DNA from: Achromobacter pestifer
GTDB lineage: Bacteria; Pseudomonadota; Gammaproteobacteria; Burkholderiales; Burkholderiaceae_B
Assembly: GCF_013267355.1 (NCBI RefSeq)
Contig: NZ_CP053985.1
Coordinates: 6,634,001 to 6,698,000 of the forward strand
DNA length: 64,000 nucleotides
Direction of reading: 5' to 3'
In this document: positions 24,652 through 33,144 of the stretch, piece by piece
Layout: every line of letters starts with the position of its first letter
Numbering within the stretch: the stretch's first letter is position 1
Program-made: the position numbers and the translations under genes
Notes under the pieces: generated by a model
The model's input: the letters and a program-made list of their open reading frames with translations, nothing else
Told to the model about the DNA's origin: nothing
The model's database searches: none

Positions 24652-26046
24652 GTAGTACCAGCGATACAGCAGGCCCTGGCCCAGCCTGCGGAATGGTGCA
24701 AACATATGCCCCGGCAAGGGCGAGTCGTAGATGGGCAGGTCCCAGGCCACGCCGTCCTTGCCCATCATGCGCTGCGCCAGACGCTTGCCCGCATGGGCCG
24801 AAAACGCCACCCCATTGCCGCCGTAGCCGAAGGCGTAATAGACCGGCTGCGCCGGATCGGGCTGCGTCACGCGCGGCATCATGTCGTGGCTCACGTCCAC
24901 CCAGCCCCACCAGGAATAGTCGACCTCCACGCCCGCCAGCGTGGGAAACTTGCGCGCCAGTCCTTCGCGCAGCAACTGCAGATGGCGGGGATGCTGCGCA
25001 TCCGCGCCGCGCAAGGCGCTGCGGCTGCCGATCTGCATGCGGCCGTCGGGTAGCAAGCGGTAGTAGAAGCGCAAGGTCCGCGTGTCGGTGATGAACACCG
25101 TGCTTTTCAGGCCAGCGGCATCGCGTTCCGCCGGCGTCAGCACCCGCGTCACCAGCGAGTTCGACAGCACCGGCATGATGCGGTTGTCCAGCAGGCGGTT
25201 GACGCCCTGCGCGGTGTAGCCGCCAGTGGCGAACGCCACGCGCCGCGCGCGCACGTAGCCGTTGGGTGTCTGCAGCCGCACGCCGCCATTCTCGGCGCGC
25301 CAGCCCAGCACCGGGCTGCCCGGATGGATGCGCACGCCCAGCGCCCGCGCCTGCCGCATATAGCCATAGGCAAGCTTCAGCGGATGCACGCCCACGCCGT
25401 CCGGTTCGTGCATCGCGCCCACCGCCTCGCGGTCGTACACGTAGCGCTCGCGCAGTTCCTCCCGGCTCAGCATCCTGGCGTCATAGCCGAACACCTCGCG
25501 CATCACGCGGGCCTCGTTTTCCAGGAACGCCATCTTCTTCTGGCGGTGCGCCGTGTACAGGTGGCCGCCCGGCTGCGCATCGCAATCCACCTGGGCCACC
25601 AGGCTCTTCCAGTATTCGAAGCCTTCGCGGATCTCCGCGTCCAGGCGCTTGGCGGTCGCCAAGCCCCAGCGCGCTATCCATTGCGAGCGGTACAGGCGCC
25701 CGGACGCGTTCTGGCCTTGCCCGCCGTTGCGGCTGGTGCAACCCCACACCGCGCGGTTGGCTTCCAGCACCACGGCCTTCACGCCGAAATCGCGCGCCAG
25801 CGTCAGCGCCGCCGACAGGCCGGTAAAGCCCGAGCCCACGATCACCACGTCGGCGTCGATATCGCCGTTGACGGGACCGTCGTCCTCGGGCGGTTCGCCG
25901 GCGGTCGCGACCCAGTAGGTGGGCGCGTAATCCTGGCCGCGGCCGGGCGGGGACACCAGCGGATCATAGGCCGGGTTGTAGGCGCTGATCGCCGTCCGGC
26001 CAGCGGAGGCCGGACCTACAGGTTGGAAGGACATTTGAGTATCCAT
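24631..26046 (-). CDS. tauY: Taurine dehydrogenase large subunit, FAD oxidoreductase
   Basis: A 471-residue DAO-family flavoprotein. The FAD-binding GxGxxG is in VVIVGSGFTGLSAALTLA (~68-85), followed by EANRAVWGCTSRNGGQ, and the C-terminal flavin motif is YAFGYGGNGVAFSAHAGKRLA. The family includes gamma-glutamylputrescine oxidase. The small-subunit-like gene just upstream and the tauABC/tauR/xsc/pta genes nearby make TauY the best call: taurine to sulfoacetaldehyde plus ammonium. It begins 33 nt after tauX. Confidence 0.8.
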   Translation of the reverse strand: MDTQMSFQPVGPASAGRTAISAYNPAYDPLVSPPGRGQDYAPTYWVATAGEPPEDDGPVNGDIDADVVIVGSGFTGLSAALTLARDFGVKAVVLEANRAVWGCTSRNGGQGQNASGRLYRSQWIARWGLATAKRLDAEIREGFEYWKSLVAQVDCDAQPGGHLYTAHRQKKMAFLENEARVMREVFGYDARMLSREELRERYVYDREAVGAMHEPDGVGVHPLKLAYGYMRQARALGVRIHPGSPVLGWRAENGGVRLQTPNGYVRARRVAFATGGYTAQGVNRLLDNRIMPVLSNSLVTRVLTPAERDAAGLKSTVFITDTRTLRFYYRLLPDGRMQIGSRSALRGADAQHPRHLQLLREGLARKFPTLAGVEVDYSWWGWVDVSHDMMPRVTQPDPAQPVYYAFGYGGNGVAFSAHAGKRLAQRMMGKDGVAWDLPIYDSPLPGHMFAPFRRLGQGLLYRWYYLRDEML

Positions 26047-26079
26047 GCTGCGTTCCGGTTGCTGGGTGCGGGTCCGTTC

Positions 26080-26472
26080 TCAGCCGCGCGCCGGCAAGGC
26101 CGGGCGCTGCTTGCGATAAGCGTTCTTCACGCGGATCTTGCCGTCCTGGAAGGTGAAGACGTCCACCATGTCCGCCTCCACGCGGGAGCCGTCGGCGGCG
26201 GTGCCGGTGAAGGTGGATTCGGATACGCCGCGGTCGCCGGCGACCCAATGCGTGCCGTTCTTCCACTGCGCATCGGGAAAATTCGTCCACGCCGCCGCAA
26301 AGGCCGCCCGCACCGCCTCGCGTCCCTCATGCCGCGCGCCCCATCGCTCGGGGCCGGCCACGGTCTCGAACACGCAGTCGTCGCTCATGAAGGACATCAG
26401 GGCGTCGATATCGTGGCGGTTCCAGGCCGCCGCGAATTCGGCCAGCATGTCCGCGGTGACGGTCTTCTGCAT
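26080..26472 (-). CDS. tauX: Taurine dehydrogenase small subunit, NTF2/SnoaL-like
   Basis: A 130-residue single-domain NTF2/SnoaL-like protein (AEFAAAWNRHDIDALMSFMSD, EGREAVRAAFAAAWTNFPDA, VDVFTFQDGKIRVKNAYRKQ). TauX proteins have this size and fold and pair with TauY. ATG 26472 has GGAGG 6 nt upstream; the longer open frame to 26652 overlaps the cobW-like gene and is rejected. It is the first gene of tauXY. Confidence 0.78.
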   Translation of the reverse strand: MQKTVTADMLAEFAAAWNRHDIDALMSFMSDDCVFETVAGPERWGARHEGREAVRAAFAAAWTNFPDAQWKNGTHWVAGDRGVSESTFTGTAADGSRVEADMVDVFTFQDGKIRVKNAYRKQRPALPARG

Positions 26473-26548
26473 TGCATACCTCCGGTAGACGCGGGCGCGG
26501 CATGCGCCAGCATTCAGGATCCAAGGTAAGTGAGCCCCCAGGCATGGT

Positions 26549-26558
26549 CTAGAACCAG
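26549..26558 (-). promoter_or_regulatory. TauR-like half site upstream of tauX
   Basis: On the minus strand CTGGTTCTAG matches CTGGACYTAA at 7 of 10 positions. It lies 77 nt upstream of the tauX ATG, similar to the distance upstream of tauA. This is weak evidence for a separate tauXY promoter. Confidence 0.3.
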
Positions 26559-26596
26559 AAACGGGAAATCGCTTGCACCAGACGCGTGCGGCTTGC

Positions 26597-27574
26597 TCAA
26601 GCCGCGGCCGGCGCGAGCCAGGCGTCCACGCTTGCGGGGTCGATAGCGCCACGCATGCCTATCAGCACCAGCGATGGCGCATCCAGATCCGCGGGCGGCC
26701 TGGCCTGCGTGTCGTAACGCACGCGCCGGCCCGCCAGTTGGACCAGCACCAAGCCATGCCGGTCGGTGCGCACCCAGCCCTTGGCGCGCAGCAGTTGCCT
26801 GGGCGCCTCGCGCAGCCTGCTGGCCAGCCGGTCGGCATCGAGCAGCGCGGGCGCGCGCCACAGCCAGCTCTGGAACGGATGGTCGGGCTCTTCGGGCGCT
26901 ACGGCATGGACGTGCCCAGGATGGCCGCAGGCGCCGCTGGCGCATTCCTGCGTGAGGCGGCGCGCGGCGCCCTCGCTCTCGTCCAGCAGATGGCGCAGGT
27001 CCACGCGCCCTTCCCGCGTCTCCACCATCGCGGCGCCGCCGCTCGCCGCGCGCAGCCACTGGCGCAGCGGCGGCAATGCCGCGGCTGGCACCAGATCGGT
27101 CTTGTTCAGCACCAGCAGGTCCGCAGCCTTGAGCTGGCGTTCCAAGGTATCGGCCAGCAAGGGATCCGCCGCCAGCGCGCGCACGTTCGCGGCATCGGCC
27201 AGCACCACCACGCCCTCCAGCTGCAACATGGGATCGGACATGCCGACCTGCGCGATGCGCCCCGGGTCCGACACGCCGCTGGCCTCGATCACGATCCATT
27301 CGGGCAAGGGATCCAGCGCCAGCACGCGCGCCAGCGCGTCGTCCAGGCCGCCCGCCATCGAACAGCAGACGCAGCCGTTGGCCAGCCTGATCACCTGATC
27401 GCTGCGTTGCGCGATCAGCCCGGCATCGATATCGACCGGACCGAAGTCATTGACCAGGACCGCAGCGCGGCGCCGGCTGCGGGACAACACGTGATTGAGC
27501 AGGCTGGTCTTGCCCGCGCCGAGGAACCCGCCCACCACGGTCAGCGCGATGCGCGGCCCGCCCTGCGGCGTCAT
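26597..27574 (-). CDS. CobW/COG0523-family GTPase metallochaperone
   Basis: A 325-residue G3E GTPase. Walker A is in VVGGFLGAGKTSLLNHVL, the family metal site is LANGCVCCSMAGG (CxCC), the switch and base-recognition motifs are IEASGVSDPG and LNKTD, and a Cys/His-rich stretch (ECASGACGHPGHVHA) follows. Such proteins deliver zinc or another metal to client enzymes. Its ATG is 2 nt from the last base of the upstream amidohydrolase gene, so that metal-dependent enzyme is the obvious candidate client. It is the last gene of the seven-gene ABC unit. Confidence 0.88.
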   Translation of the reverse strand: MTPQGGPRIALTVVGGFLGAGKTSLLNHVLSRSRRRAAVLVNDFGPVDIDAGLIAQRSDQVIRLANGCVCCSMAGGLDDALARVLALDPLPEWIVIEASGVSDPGRIAQVGMSDPMLQLEGVVVLADAANVRALAADPLLADTLERQLKAADLLVLNKTDLVPAAALPPLRQWLRAASGGAAMVETREGRVDLRHLLDESEGAARRLTQECASGACGHPGHVHAVAPEEPDHPFQSWLWRAPALLDADRLASRLREAPRQLLRAKGWVRTDRHGLVLVQLAGRRVRYDTQARPPADLDAPSLVLIGMRGAIDPASVDAWLAPAAA

Positions 27575-27575
27575 C

Positions 27576-29231
27576 TCAGGCCTCCCGCAGCGGCAAAGGC
27601 CGGCCGCCGATGACCGTGCCCAGCACGCGCACGTCCTTCAGCTTCTGCGGCGCGACCTCCAGCGGATCGTCCTGCAGCACGCAGAAATCCGCATGCTTGC
27701 CGATCTCGATGGAGCCGACCAGGTGATCCAGGTGCAAGGTGTAGGCCGCGCCCAGCGTGACGGCATGCAAGGCCGCTTCCACGCCGATGCGCTCGGATTC
27801 GCCCAGCACCTTGCCCGATGATGTCTGGCGGTTCACGGCGCACCAGGCCGTGAACAGCGGCGCCAGCGGCGTGATGGGCGCGTCCGAATGGATGGAGAAC
27901 GGCACGCCGGCGCGCGCGGCCGAGGCGCAGGCGTCCATGCGCCTGGCGCGGTCGGGCCCCATGGTCAGGGCATGGTGCGCGTCGCCCCAGTAGAAGATGT
28001 GGTTGGCGAAGAGATTGGCGCACATGCCCAGGCTGGCCATGCGCCGGAACTGCGCCGCGTCGGCCATCTGGCAGTGCTGCAAGGTGTGGCGGTGATCGCG
28101 CCGCGGGCTGCGGCGCAGGGCGCGGTCCACCGCGTCGATCGCAAGCTCGGTGGCTTCGTCGCCATTGGTGTGGATGTGCAGCTGCACGCCTGCGTCGTGG
28201 TACGTCTGGACCATGGCGTCCAGCTCGCCCGGCGCGATCACCCAGATGCCGTTGGGCGCGCCGTTGTAATAGCCCGGCCAGCGCAGCCGGGCCGTAAAGC
28301 CCTGGATGGAGCCGTCCACCACCAGCTTGACCATGCCCAGATGCAGCTTGTCGTTGTTCAGGCGCCGGGCATCGGCCAGTTTGGCCAGGCAGCGCGCGGG
28401 ATCGCCCGCGTAGGTCAGCGCGGACGCGGCCGGCACGATGCGCACGGGATAGTCCGGCTCGGCGGTGATGCGGGCCAGCGTCGCCAGGCCCTCGTCGCCC
28501 AGCTCGTTGACCAGGTCGGTGGCGGTGGTGACGCCCGCCCACTGCGCCACCTTGCCGAACATGCGCAGGCCCTCTTCCGATACGCCCACGGTGCGGAACG
28601 GGCTGCCGATCAGGCGCATGACGGGAAACATGGCGGCGAATTCGCAGAGTTCGCCGCTGGGGCGCCCGTCCTCCATGCGCGTCACGCCTTCGATGTCGGT
28701 ATCGCGGTCTATGCCGGCGCGCGCCAGCATGGGCGTGTTCACGTTCATCAGGTGCATGCTGGCATGCATGACCACCACGGGCCGCTCGGCGGACACCGCG
28801 TCCAGGTCCTGCACGCGCATGCGCGCGCCTTCGAAGAAGATCGGATCGAAGCCCCAGCCTATCAGCGTTTCTCCGGGCGCCAGGGCGCGCTCGGCCTCGC
28901 ATAGCCGGGCGGCCACCGCGTCGAAGCTTTTCAGGCCTTCCCACAGCCGGCCGTCGGGCCCGCGCCGGTCGTAGTAGCCCACGTACACGAACTTCCACAT
29001 GCCGCCCTCGGGCAGATGGCAATGCCCTTCCACCAGGCCGGGCATGAGCACCTTGTCGGCATAGCGCTCGTCGATATCGGCAGGCCCCCAGCCCGCCAGG
29101 TCTTCCCGGCTGCCCACGCCCAGGATGCGGCCGTCGCGCACCGCCACGTGCGTGGCCCGCGGCTGCATCGGATTCATGGTCAGGATGCTGCGCGCGGCAT
29201 AGATCGTGGTTCGGGCGCGGGTCTGGGTCAT
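27576..29231 (-). CDS. Metal-dependent amidohydrolase, YtcJ / amidohydrolase-3 family
   Basis: A 551-residue amidohydrolase. The N-terminal metal motif is LMPGLVEGHCHLPEGG, with HxH as HCH. Further motifs are VKLVVDGSIQGFTARLRWPG, LHIHTNGDEATELAIDAV, TLQHCQMADAAQFRRM and FSIHSDAPITPLAPLFTAW, all typical of YtcJ-like exoenzymes. It hydrolyses an unknown amide or related bond. It lies 28 nt after the ABC ATPase gene and directly before cobW. Its substrate is presumably brought in by that transporter, and the flanking taurine genes make an N-substituted taurine possible. Confidence 0.88.
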   Translation of the reverse strand: MTQTRARTTIYAARSILTMNPMQPRATHVAVRDGRILGVGSREDLAGWGPADIDERYADKVLMPGLVEGHCHLPEGGMWKFVYVGYYDRRGPDGRLWEGLKSFDAVAARLCEAERALAPGETLIGWGFDPIFFEGARMRVQDLDAVSAERPVVVMHASMHLMNVNTPMLARAGIDRDTDIEGVTRMEDGRPSGELCEFAAMFPVMRLIGSPFRTVGVSEEGLRMFGKVAQWAGVTTATDLVNELGDEGLATLARITAEPDYPVRIVPAASALTYAGDPARCLAKLADARRLNNDKLHLGMVKLVVDGSIQGFTARLRWPGYYNGAPNGIWVIAPGELDAMVQTYHDAGVQLHIHTNGDEATELAIDAVDRALRRSPRRDHRHTLQHCQMADAAQFRRMASLGMCANLFANHIFYWGDAHHALTMGPDRARRMDACASAARAGVPFSIHSDAPITPLAPLFTAWCAVNRQTSSGKVLGESERIGVEAALHAVTLGAAYTLHLDHLVGSIEIGKHADFCVLQDDPLEVAPQKLKDVRVLGTVIGGRPLPLREA

Positions 29232-29259
29232 CGGTCTGTCCTTCTATCGGAGGGTGGGA

Positions 29260-30282
29260 TCATCCCTGCAACGGCGACACCAGGACGCCGTCGCGGGATT
29301 CGACGAAATGGCAGGCCACGCGGTGGCCCGGCGCGACTTCGCGCAAGCTGGGCTCGCGCGTGGCGCAGAGCGGCTGCGCGGCCGGGCAGCGCCCGGCAAA
29401 GCGGCAGCCCGGCGGCGGATCGACCGGACTGGGCGGATCGCCCGCCAGCCGTACGCGGCGCGCGGCCAGCTCGCGCCCGCCCTTTACGGTCGGCACCGCC
29501 GACATCAGGGCGACGCTGTAGGGATGCAGCGGACGCGTGAAGAAGGCATTGCGCGAGGCCTGCTCGATGATCTTGCCCAGGTACATGACGGCGATGTCGT
29601 CGCAGATGTGCTCCACCACCGCCATGTCGTGCGAAATGAACAGGAATGACTGCCCCTGCTCGCGCTGGATGCGCCGCAGCAGGTTCAGGATCTGCGCGCG
29701 GATCGCAATATCCAGGGCGGACACCGGCTCGTCGCAGACGATCAGGTCCGGCGCGCTGGCCAGCGCCCGGGCCACGTTCAGCCGCTGCCGCTGTCCGCCG
29801 GAAAACTGATGCGGAAAAAGCTGCCGCTGTTCCGGCCGCAGGCCCACCAGTTCGAACATGCGGGCCACGCGCGCCTCGCGGCCGCCGGGGGGATCGATGC
29901 CCATCAGGTCCAGCGGCGAACGCACGATGTCGCCCGCGCGCTGGCGCGGATTGAGCGAGGAATACGGATCCTGGAACACCAGTTGCACGCGACGCCGCAT
30001 GCGGCGCAAGGCGGAGCCGTTCAGCGCCGTCATGTCCGTGCCGTCGAAGTGGATGGAGCCCGCGGTCGGATCCGCCAGCCTTAACACGGACAAGGCCGTG
30101 GTGGTCTTGCCCGAACCCGACTCGCCCACGATCGCCAGGGTGCGGCCGCGTTGCAGCTCGAAGGACACGCCGTCCACGGCCTTCACGACTACCGGCTTGC
30201 CGTCGCGGCTGCGCCCGCCGATGGGGAAATGCACGGCAAGATCGCGCACGGACAGCAAGGCGGGGGATTGCGGTGATGTCAT
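29260..30282 (-). CDS. Peptide-type ABC transporter ATPase, second subunit (DppF/OppF-like)
   Basis: A 340-residue ATPase with Walker A GESGSGKTT, QLVFQDPYSSLNPRQ, signature FSGGQRQRLNVARAL, Walker B LIVCDEPVSALD and the C-terminal iron-sulfur-type oligopeptide motif with cysteines (PPGCRFAGRCP). ATG 30282 overlaps the preceding gene by 4 nt; the longer frame to 30384 is not used. It works with the other ATPase, two permeases and a binding protein in the same unit. Confidence 0.92.
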   Translation of the reverse strand: MTSPQSPALLSVRDLAVHFPIGGRSRDGKPVVVKAVDGVSFELQRGRTLAIVGESGSGKTTTALSVLRLADPTAGSIHFDGTDMTALNGSALRRMRRRVQLVFQDPYSSLNPRQRAGDIVRSPLDLMGIDPPGGREARVARMFELVGLRPEQRQLFPHQFSGGQRQRLNVARALASAPDLIVCDEPVSALDIAIRAQILNLLRRIQREQGQSFLFISHDMAVVEHICDDIAVMYLGKIIEQASRNAFFTRPLHPYSVALMSAVPTVKGGRELAARRVRLAGDPPSPVDPPPGCRFAGRCPAAQPLCATREPSLREVAPGHRVACHFVESRDGVLVSPLQG

Positions 30283-31268
30283 CGCGCGGCCTCCGGATAC
30301 AGCCAACAGGCGACTTCCTGCCCCTCGCCTACACGGGTCAGGGGCGGAAACGCGTCGCGGCAGCGCGCCATGGCCTGCCCGCAACGCTCCATGAAGGGAC
30401 AGCCCTGGCCGCGCTCCCAGATGGAGGGCACCACGCCGGGAATCTCCGGCAGGTCCGGGCGCACATCGTCGGGCTCGCGGTCCAGTTCGGGCAGACAGGC
30501 GATCAGCCCCTGGGTATAGGGATGGCGGGGCTGCGCCAGGATCTCGCGCACGCCGCCCTGCTCGACCACCCGCCCGCCGTACATGACCACGACGCGGTCG
30601 GCCATTTCCGACACCGCGCCCATGTCGTGCGTGATCAGCAGCACGGCGGTGCCGCGCCGCGCCTGCTGCTCGCGCAGCAGGTCGAAGATCTGCGCCTGCA
30701 CCGTTACGTCCAGCGCGGTGGTGGGTTCGTCGGCGATCAGCACGTCGGGGTCGCAGGCCAGCGCGATGGCGATCATCACGCGCTGCCGCATGCCGCCCGA
30801 CATCTGGTGCGGATAATCGTCCACGCGCCGTTCCGGCAAGGGTATGCCGACCGACTTCAGCATCTCGATGGCGCGTACGCGGGCCTGGCTCTTGTTCAGC
30901 CCCTGATGCAGCCGCAGGGGCTCCCCGATCTGGTCGCCAACGGTGTACACCGGGTTCAGCGCCGTCATGGGCTCCTGGAAGATCATGGATATCTTGTTGC
31001 CCCGCACCTGGCGCATGGCCTCTTCGTCGCGGCCGGCCAGGTCGTCGCCGCGCAGGCGCACGCAGCCCCCGCCGATGCGGCCCGGCGCGGGAATCAGCCG
31101 CATGATGGCCAGCGCGGTCATGCTCTTGCCGCAGCCGGACTCGCCCACCAGGCAGAGGGTCTCGCCGGGGTTCAGCGCGAAGCTGACCGCGCTCAGCACT
31201 TCGGCCGCGCGGCCGCGCGCCTGGAACTCCAGGCTCAGGCTATCGACCTCCAGCACCGGGCCGTTCAT
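30279..31268 (-). CDS. Peptide-type ABC transporter ATPase, first subunit (DppD/OppD-like)
   Basis: A 329-residue ATPase with Walker [29 protein letters not shown], signature [15 protein letters not shown], Walker [19 protein letters not shown] and the oligopeptide_ABC tail with cysteines ([14 protein letters not shown]). It has 4-nt ATGA overlaps with the permease gene before it and the ATPase gene after it, which implies translational coupling. Confidence 0.92.
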   Translation of the reverse strand: MNGPVLEVDSLSLEFQARGRAAEVLSAVSFALNPGETLCLVGESGCGKSMTALAIMRLIPAPGRIGGGCVRLRGDDLAGRDEEAMRQVRGNKISMIFQEPMTALNPVYTVGDQIGEPLRLHQGLNKSQARVRAIEMLKSVGIPLPERRVDDYPHQMSGGMRQRVMIAIALACDPDVLIADEPTTALDVTVQAQIFDLLREQQARRGTAVLLITHDMGAVSEMADRVVVMYGGRVVEQGGVREILAQPRHPYTQGLIACLPELDREPDDVRPDLPEIPGVVPSIWERGQGCPFMERCGQAMARCRDAFPPLTRVGEGQEVACWLYPEAAR

Positions 31269-32167
31269 GCCCGCCCCCGCGAGTTGGGATTGAGCGCATC
31301 GTTCAGCCCGTCACCGATCAGGCTGACGGCCAGCACGGTCAGGAAGATGGCGGCGCCCGGCAGGGTCACCGCCCACCACGCGGTCAGGATGTAAGGCCGG
31401 TTGCTGCCTATCATCAGGCCCCAGCTCATGATGTTGGGATCGCCCAGCCCCAGGAACGACAGGCCGGCCTCGAACAGGATCGCCGTGCCTATCGCCAGCG
31501 TCGCCGACACAATCAGCGGCGCCAGCGCGTTGGGCAGGATCACCCTCCAGATGATGCGCGCGTCGCCCGCGCCTATCACCCTCTCGGCCAGCACGTATTC
31601 GCGGCGCTTGAGGCGCAGGAACTCGCCGCGCGCCAGCCGCGCCGTGCCCGGCCAGCTGACCACCCCGATGGCGATGGCGATGGTCGCCAGCGATGGCGAA
31701 AACAGCGTCACCAGCACCATGGCGAACAGCAAGGTCGGCAGCACCTGGAAGAATTCGGTGATGCGCATCAGGGTTTCGTCGATCCAGCCGCCGTAGTAGC
31801 CCGCCAGCGCGCCCACCGTCAGGCCGATGGCCATGGACAGCACCGCCGCCACCACGCCGACCAGCAGCGTGGCGCGGCCGCCGTAGACCATGCCGGTCAG
31901 CACTTCGCGGCCCAGGTAATCGGTGCCCAGCAGCGCGTCCGCGCCCGGCGGCGACATCGGCGCGCCCGCGATCTCGAAGGGGTCCGCCTGCATGATCATG
32001 GGCCCGAAAAGCGTCACCGCCAGGATGGCGGCCAGCAGCAGCACGCCGGCCAGCGCCGAGGGATTGCGCGCGAACACCCGCAAGGCCTCGTACGATGGGC
32101 GGGCCGGCGGCCGCGCCGCCTGGCCTTGCAAGGCCGCGATGGATGCGGCAGGAGGAGTCTGGCTCAT
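31265..32167 (-). CDS. Peptide-type ABC transporter permease (DppC-like)
   Basis: A 300-residue permease with a cytoplasmic N-terminus, about six membrane segments and the binding-protein-dependent transport motif (EYVLAERVIGAGDARIIWRV, ILPNALAPLIV). The family segment DALLGTDYLGREVLTGMVYG is present. It overlaps both neighbours by 4 nt. Confidence 0.92.
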   Translation of the reverse strand: MSQTPPAASIAALQGQAARPPARPSYEALRVFARNPSALAGVLLLAAILAVTLFGPMIMQADPFEIAGAPMSPPGADALLGTDYLGREVLTGMVYGGRATLLVGVVAAVLSMAIGLTVGALAGYYGGWIDETLMRITEFFQVLPTLLFAMVLVTLFSPSLATIAIAIGVVSWPGTARLARGEFLRLKRREYVLAERVIGAGDARIIWRVILPNALAPLIVSATLAIGTAILFEAGLSFLGLGDPNIMSWGLMIGSNRPYILTAWWAVTLPGAAIFLTVLAVSLIGDGLNDALNPNSRGRA

Positions 32168-33132
32168 GAGGTCTTGATCCTGGGATCGATCAGGCGGTAG
32201 GCCAGATCGGTAAGCTGATTCATCACGACCACCAGCAGCGAGGCGAACAGCAGGATGCCCAGCAGCGTGGGATAGTCACGCCTGAGCACGGAGTCGAACG
32301 CCAGCCGGCCCAGTCCGGGCCAGTTGAAGACCGTTTCGACCAGGATCGCGCCGGCCAGCACATTGCCGAACTGCAGGCCCAGCATGGTCACCACCGGCAG
32401 CACGCCGTTGCGCAGCGCGTGCTTGTAGAGCACGGTGCGTTCCGGCAGGCCCTTGGCGCGCGCAGTGCGGATGTAGTCGGCCGACAGCGCCTCCATGACG
32501 CTGGCGCGCGCCAGCCGGCTGTACTGCGCCAGATAGACGAAGGCCAGGGTGAAGGCCGGCAGCACCAGATGGTGCAGCACGTCCAGCACGCCGGCCCAGC
32601 CGTCCTGCGGCCCGCCGGCAGAGCGCATGTCCGACACCGGGAAGATCGGCAGCGCCGAGGCGAACAGGATGATGAGGATGATGCCGGTCCAGAACACCGG
32701 CGCGGAATAGCCCACCACCGACAACAGCGTGATGCCTTGCGACAGCGGCCCGTTGGGCTTGCGCGCGGCCAGCGTGCCCAGCAGCGTGCCCACCACGAAC
32801 GCGCTCAGCACCGAGGTCACCACCAGCAGCAGCGTGGCCGGCACGCGGTCCCAGATCAGCTGCGCCACCGGCACGTTGAAGAAATAGGAATAGCCCAGAT
32901 CGCCACGCAGCACCTGCATCAGGTAGATGCCCAGCTGCGTCAGAAAGGGTTTATCCAGCCCGTACTGCACGCGCAGCTGCGCCCGCAGTTCTTCGCTGAT
33001 GCCGCCCATGGAGCCCGCGATGGTCTCGACCGGATCGCCCGGCGAGATGTGGATCAGCAGGAAATTCAGCGTCACCACGGCCAGCAGCAGCACCAGCGCG
33101 TAGGCAAGGCGGCGCAAGAGATAGCGCGTCAT
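32164..33132 (-). CDS. Peptide-type ABC transporter permease (DppB-like)
   Basis: A 322-residue permease with six membrane segments. Family marks are LIHISPGDPVETIAG, LRVQYGLDKPFLTQ, DLGYSYFFNVPVAQLI, the EAA loop SADYIRTARAKGLPERTVLYKH in part and the C-terminal LIDPRIK. It begins 12 nt after the binding-protein gene. Confidence 0.92.
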   Translation of the reverse strand: MTRYLLRRLAYALVLLLAVVTLNFLLIHISPGDPVETIAGSMGGISEELRAQLRVQYGLDKPFLTQLGIYLMQVLRGDLGYSYFFNVPVAQLIWDRVPATLLLVVTSVLSAFVVGTLLGTLAARKPNGPLSQGITLLSVVGYSAPVFWTGIILIILFASALPIFPVSDMRSAGGPQDGWAGVLDVLHHLVLPAFTLAFVYLAQYSRLARASVMEALSADYIRTARAKGLPERTVLYKHALRNGVLPVVTMLGLQFGNVLAGAILVETVFNWPGLGRLAFDSVLRRDYPTLLGILLFASLLVVVMNQLTDLAYRLIDPRIKTS

Positions 33133-33144
33133 GGCGGCTCCGCC

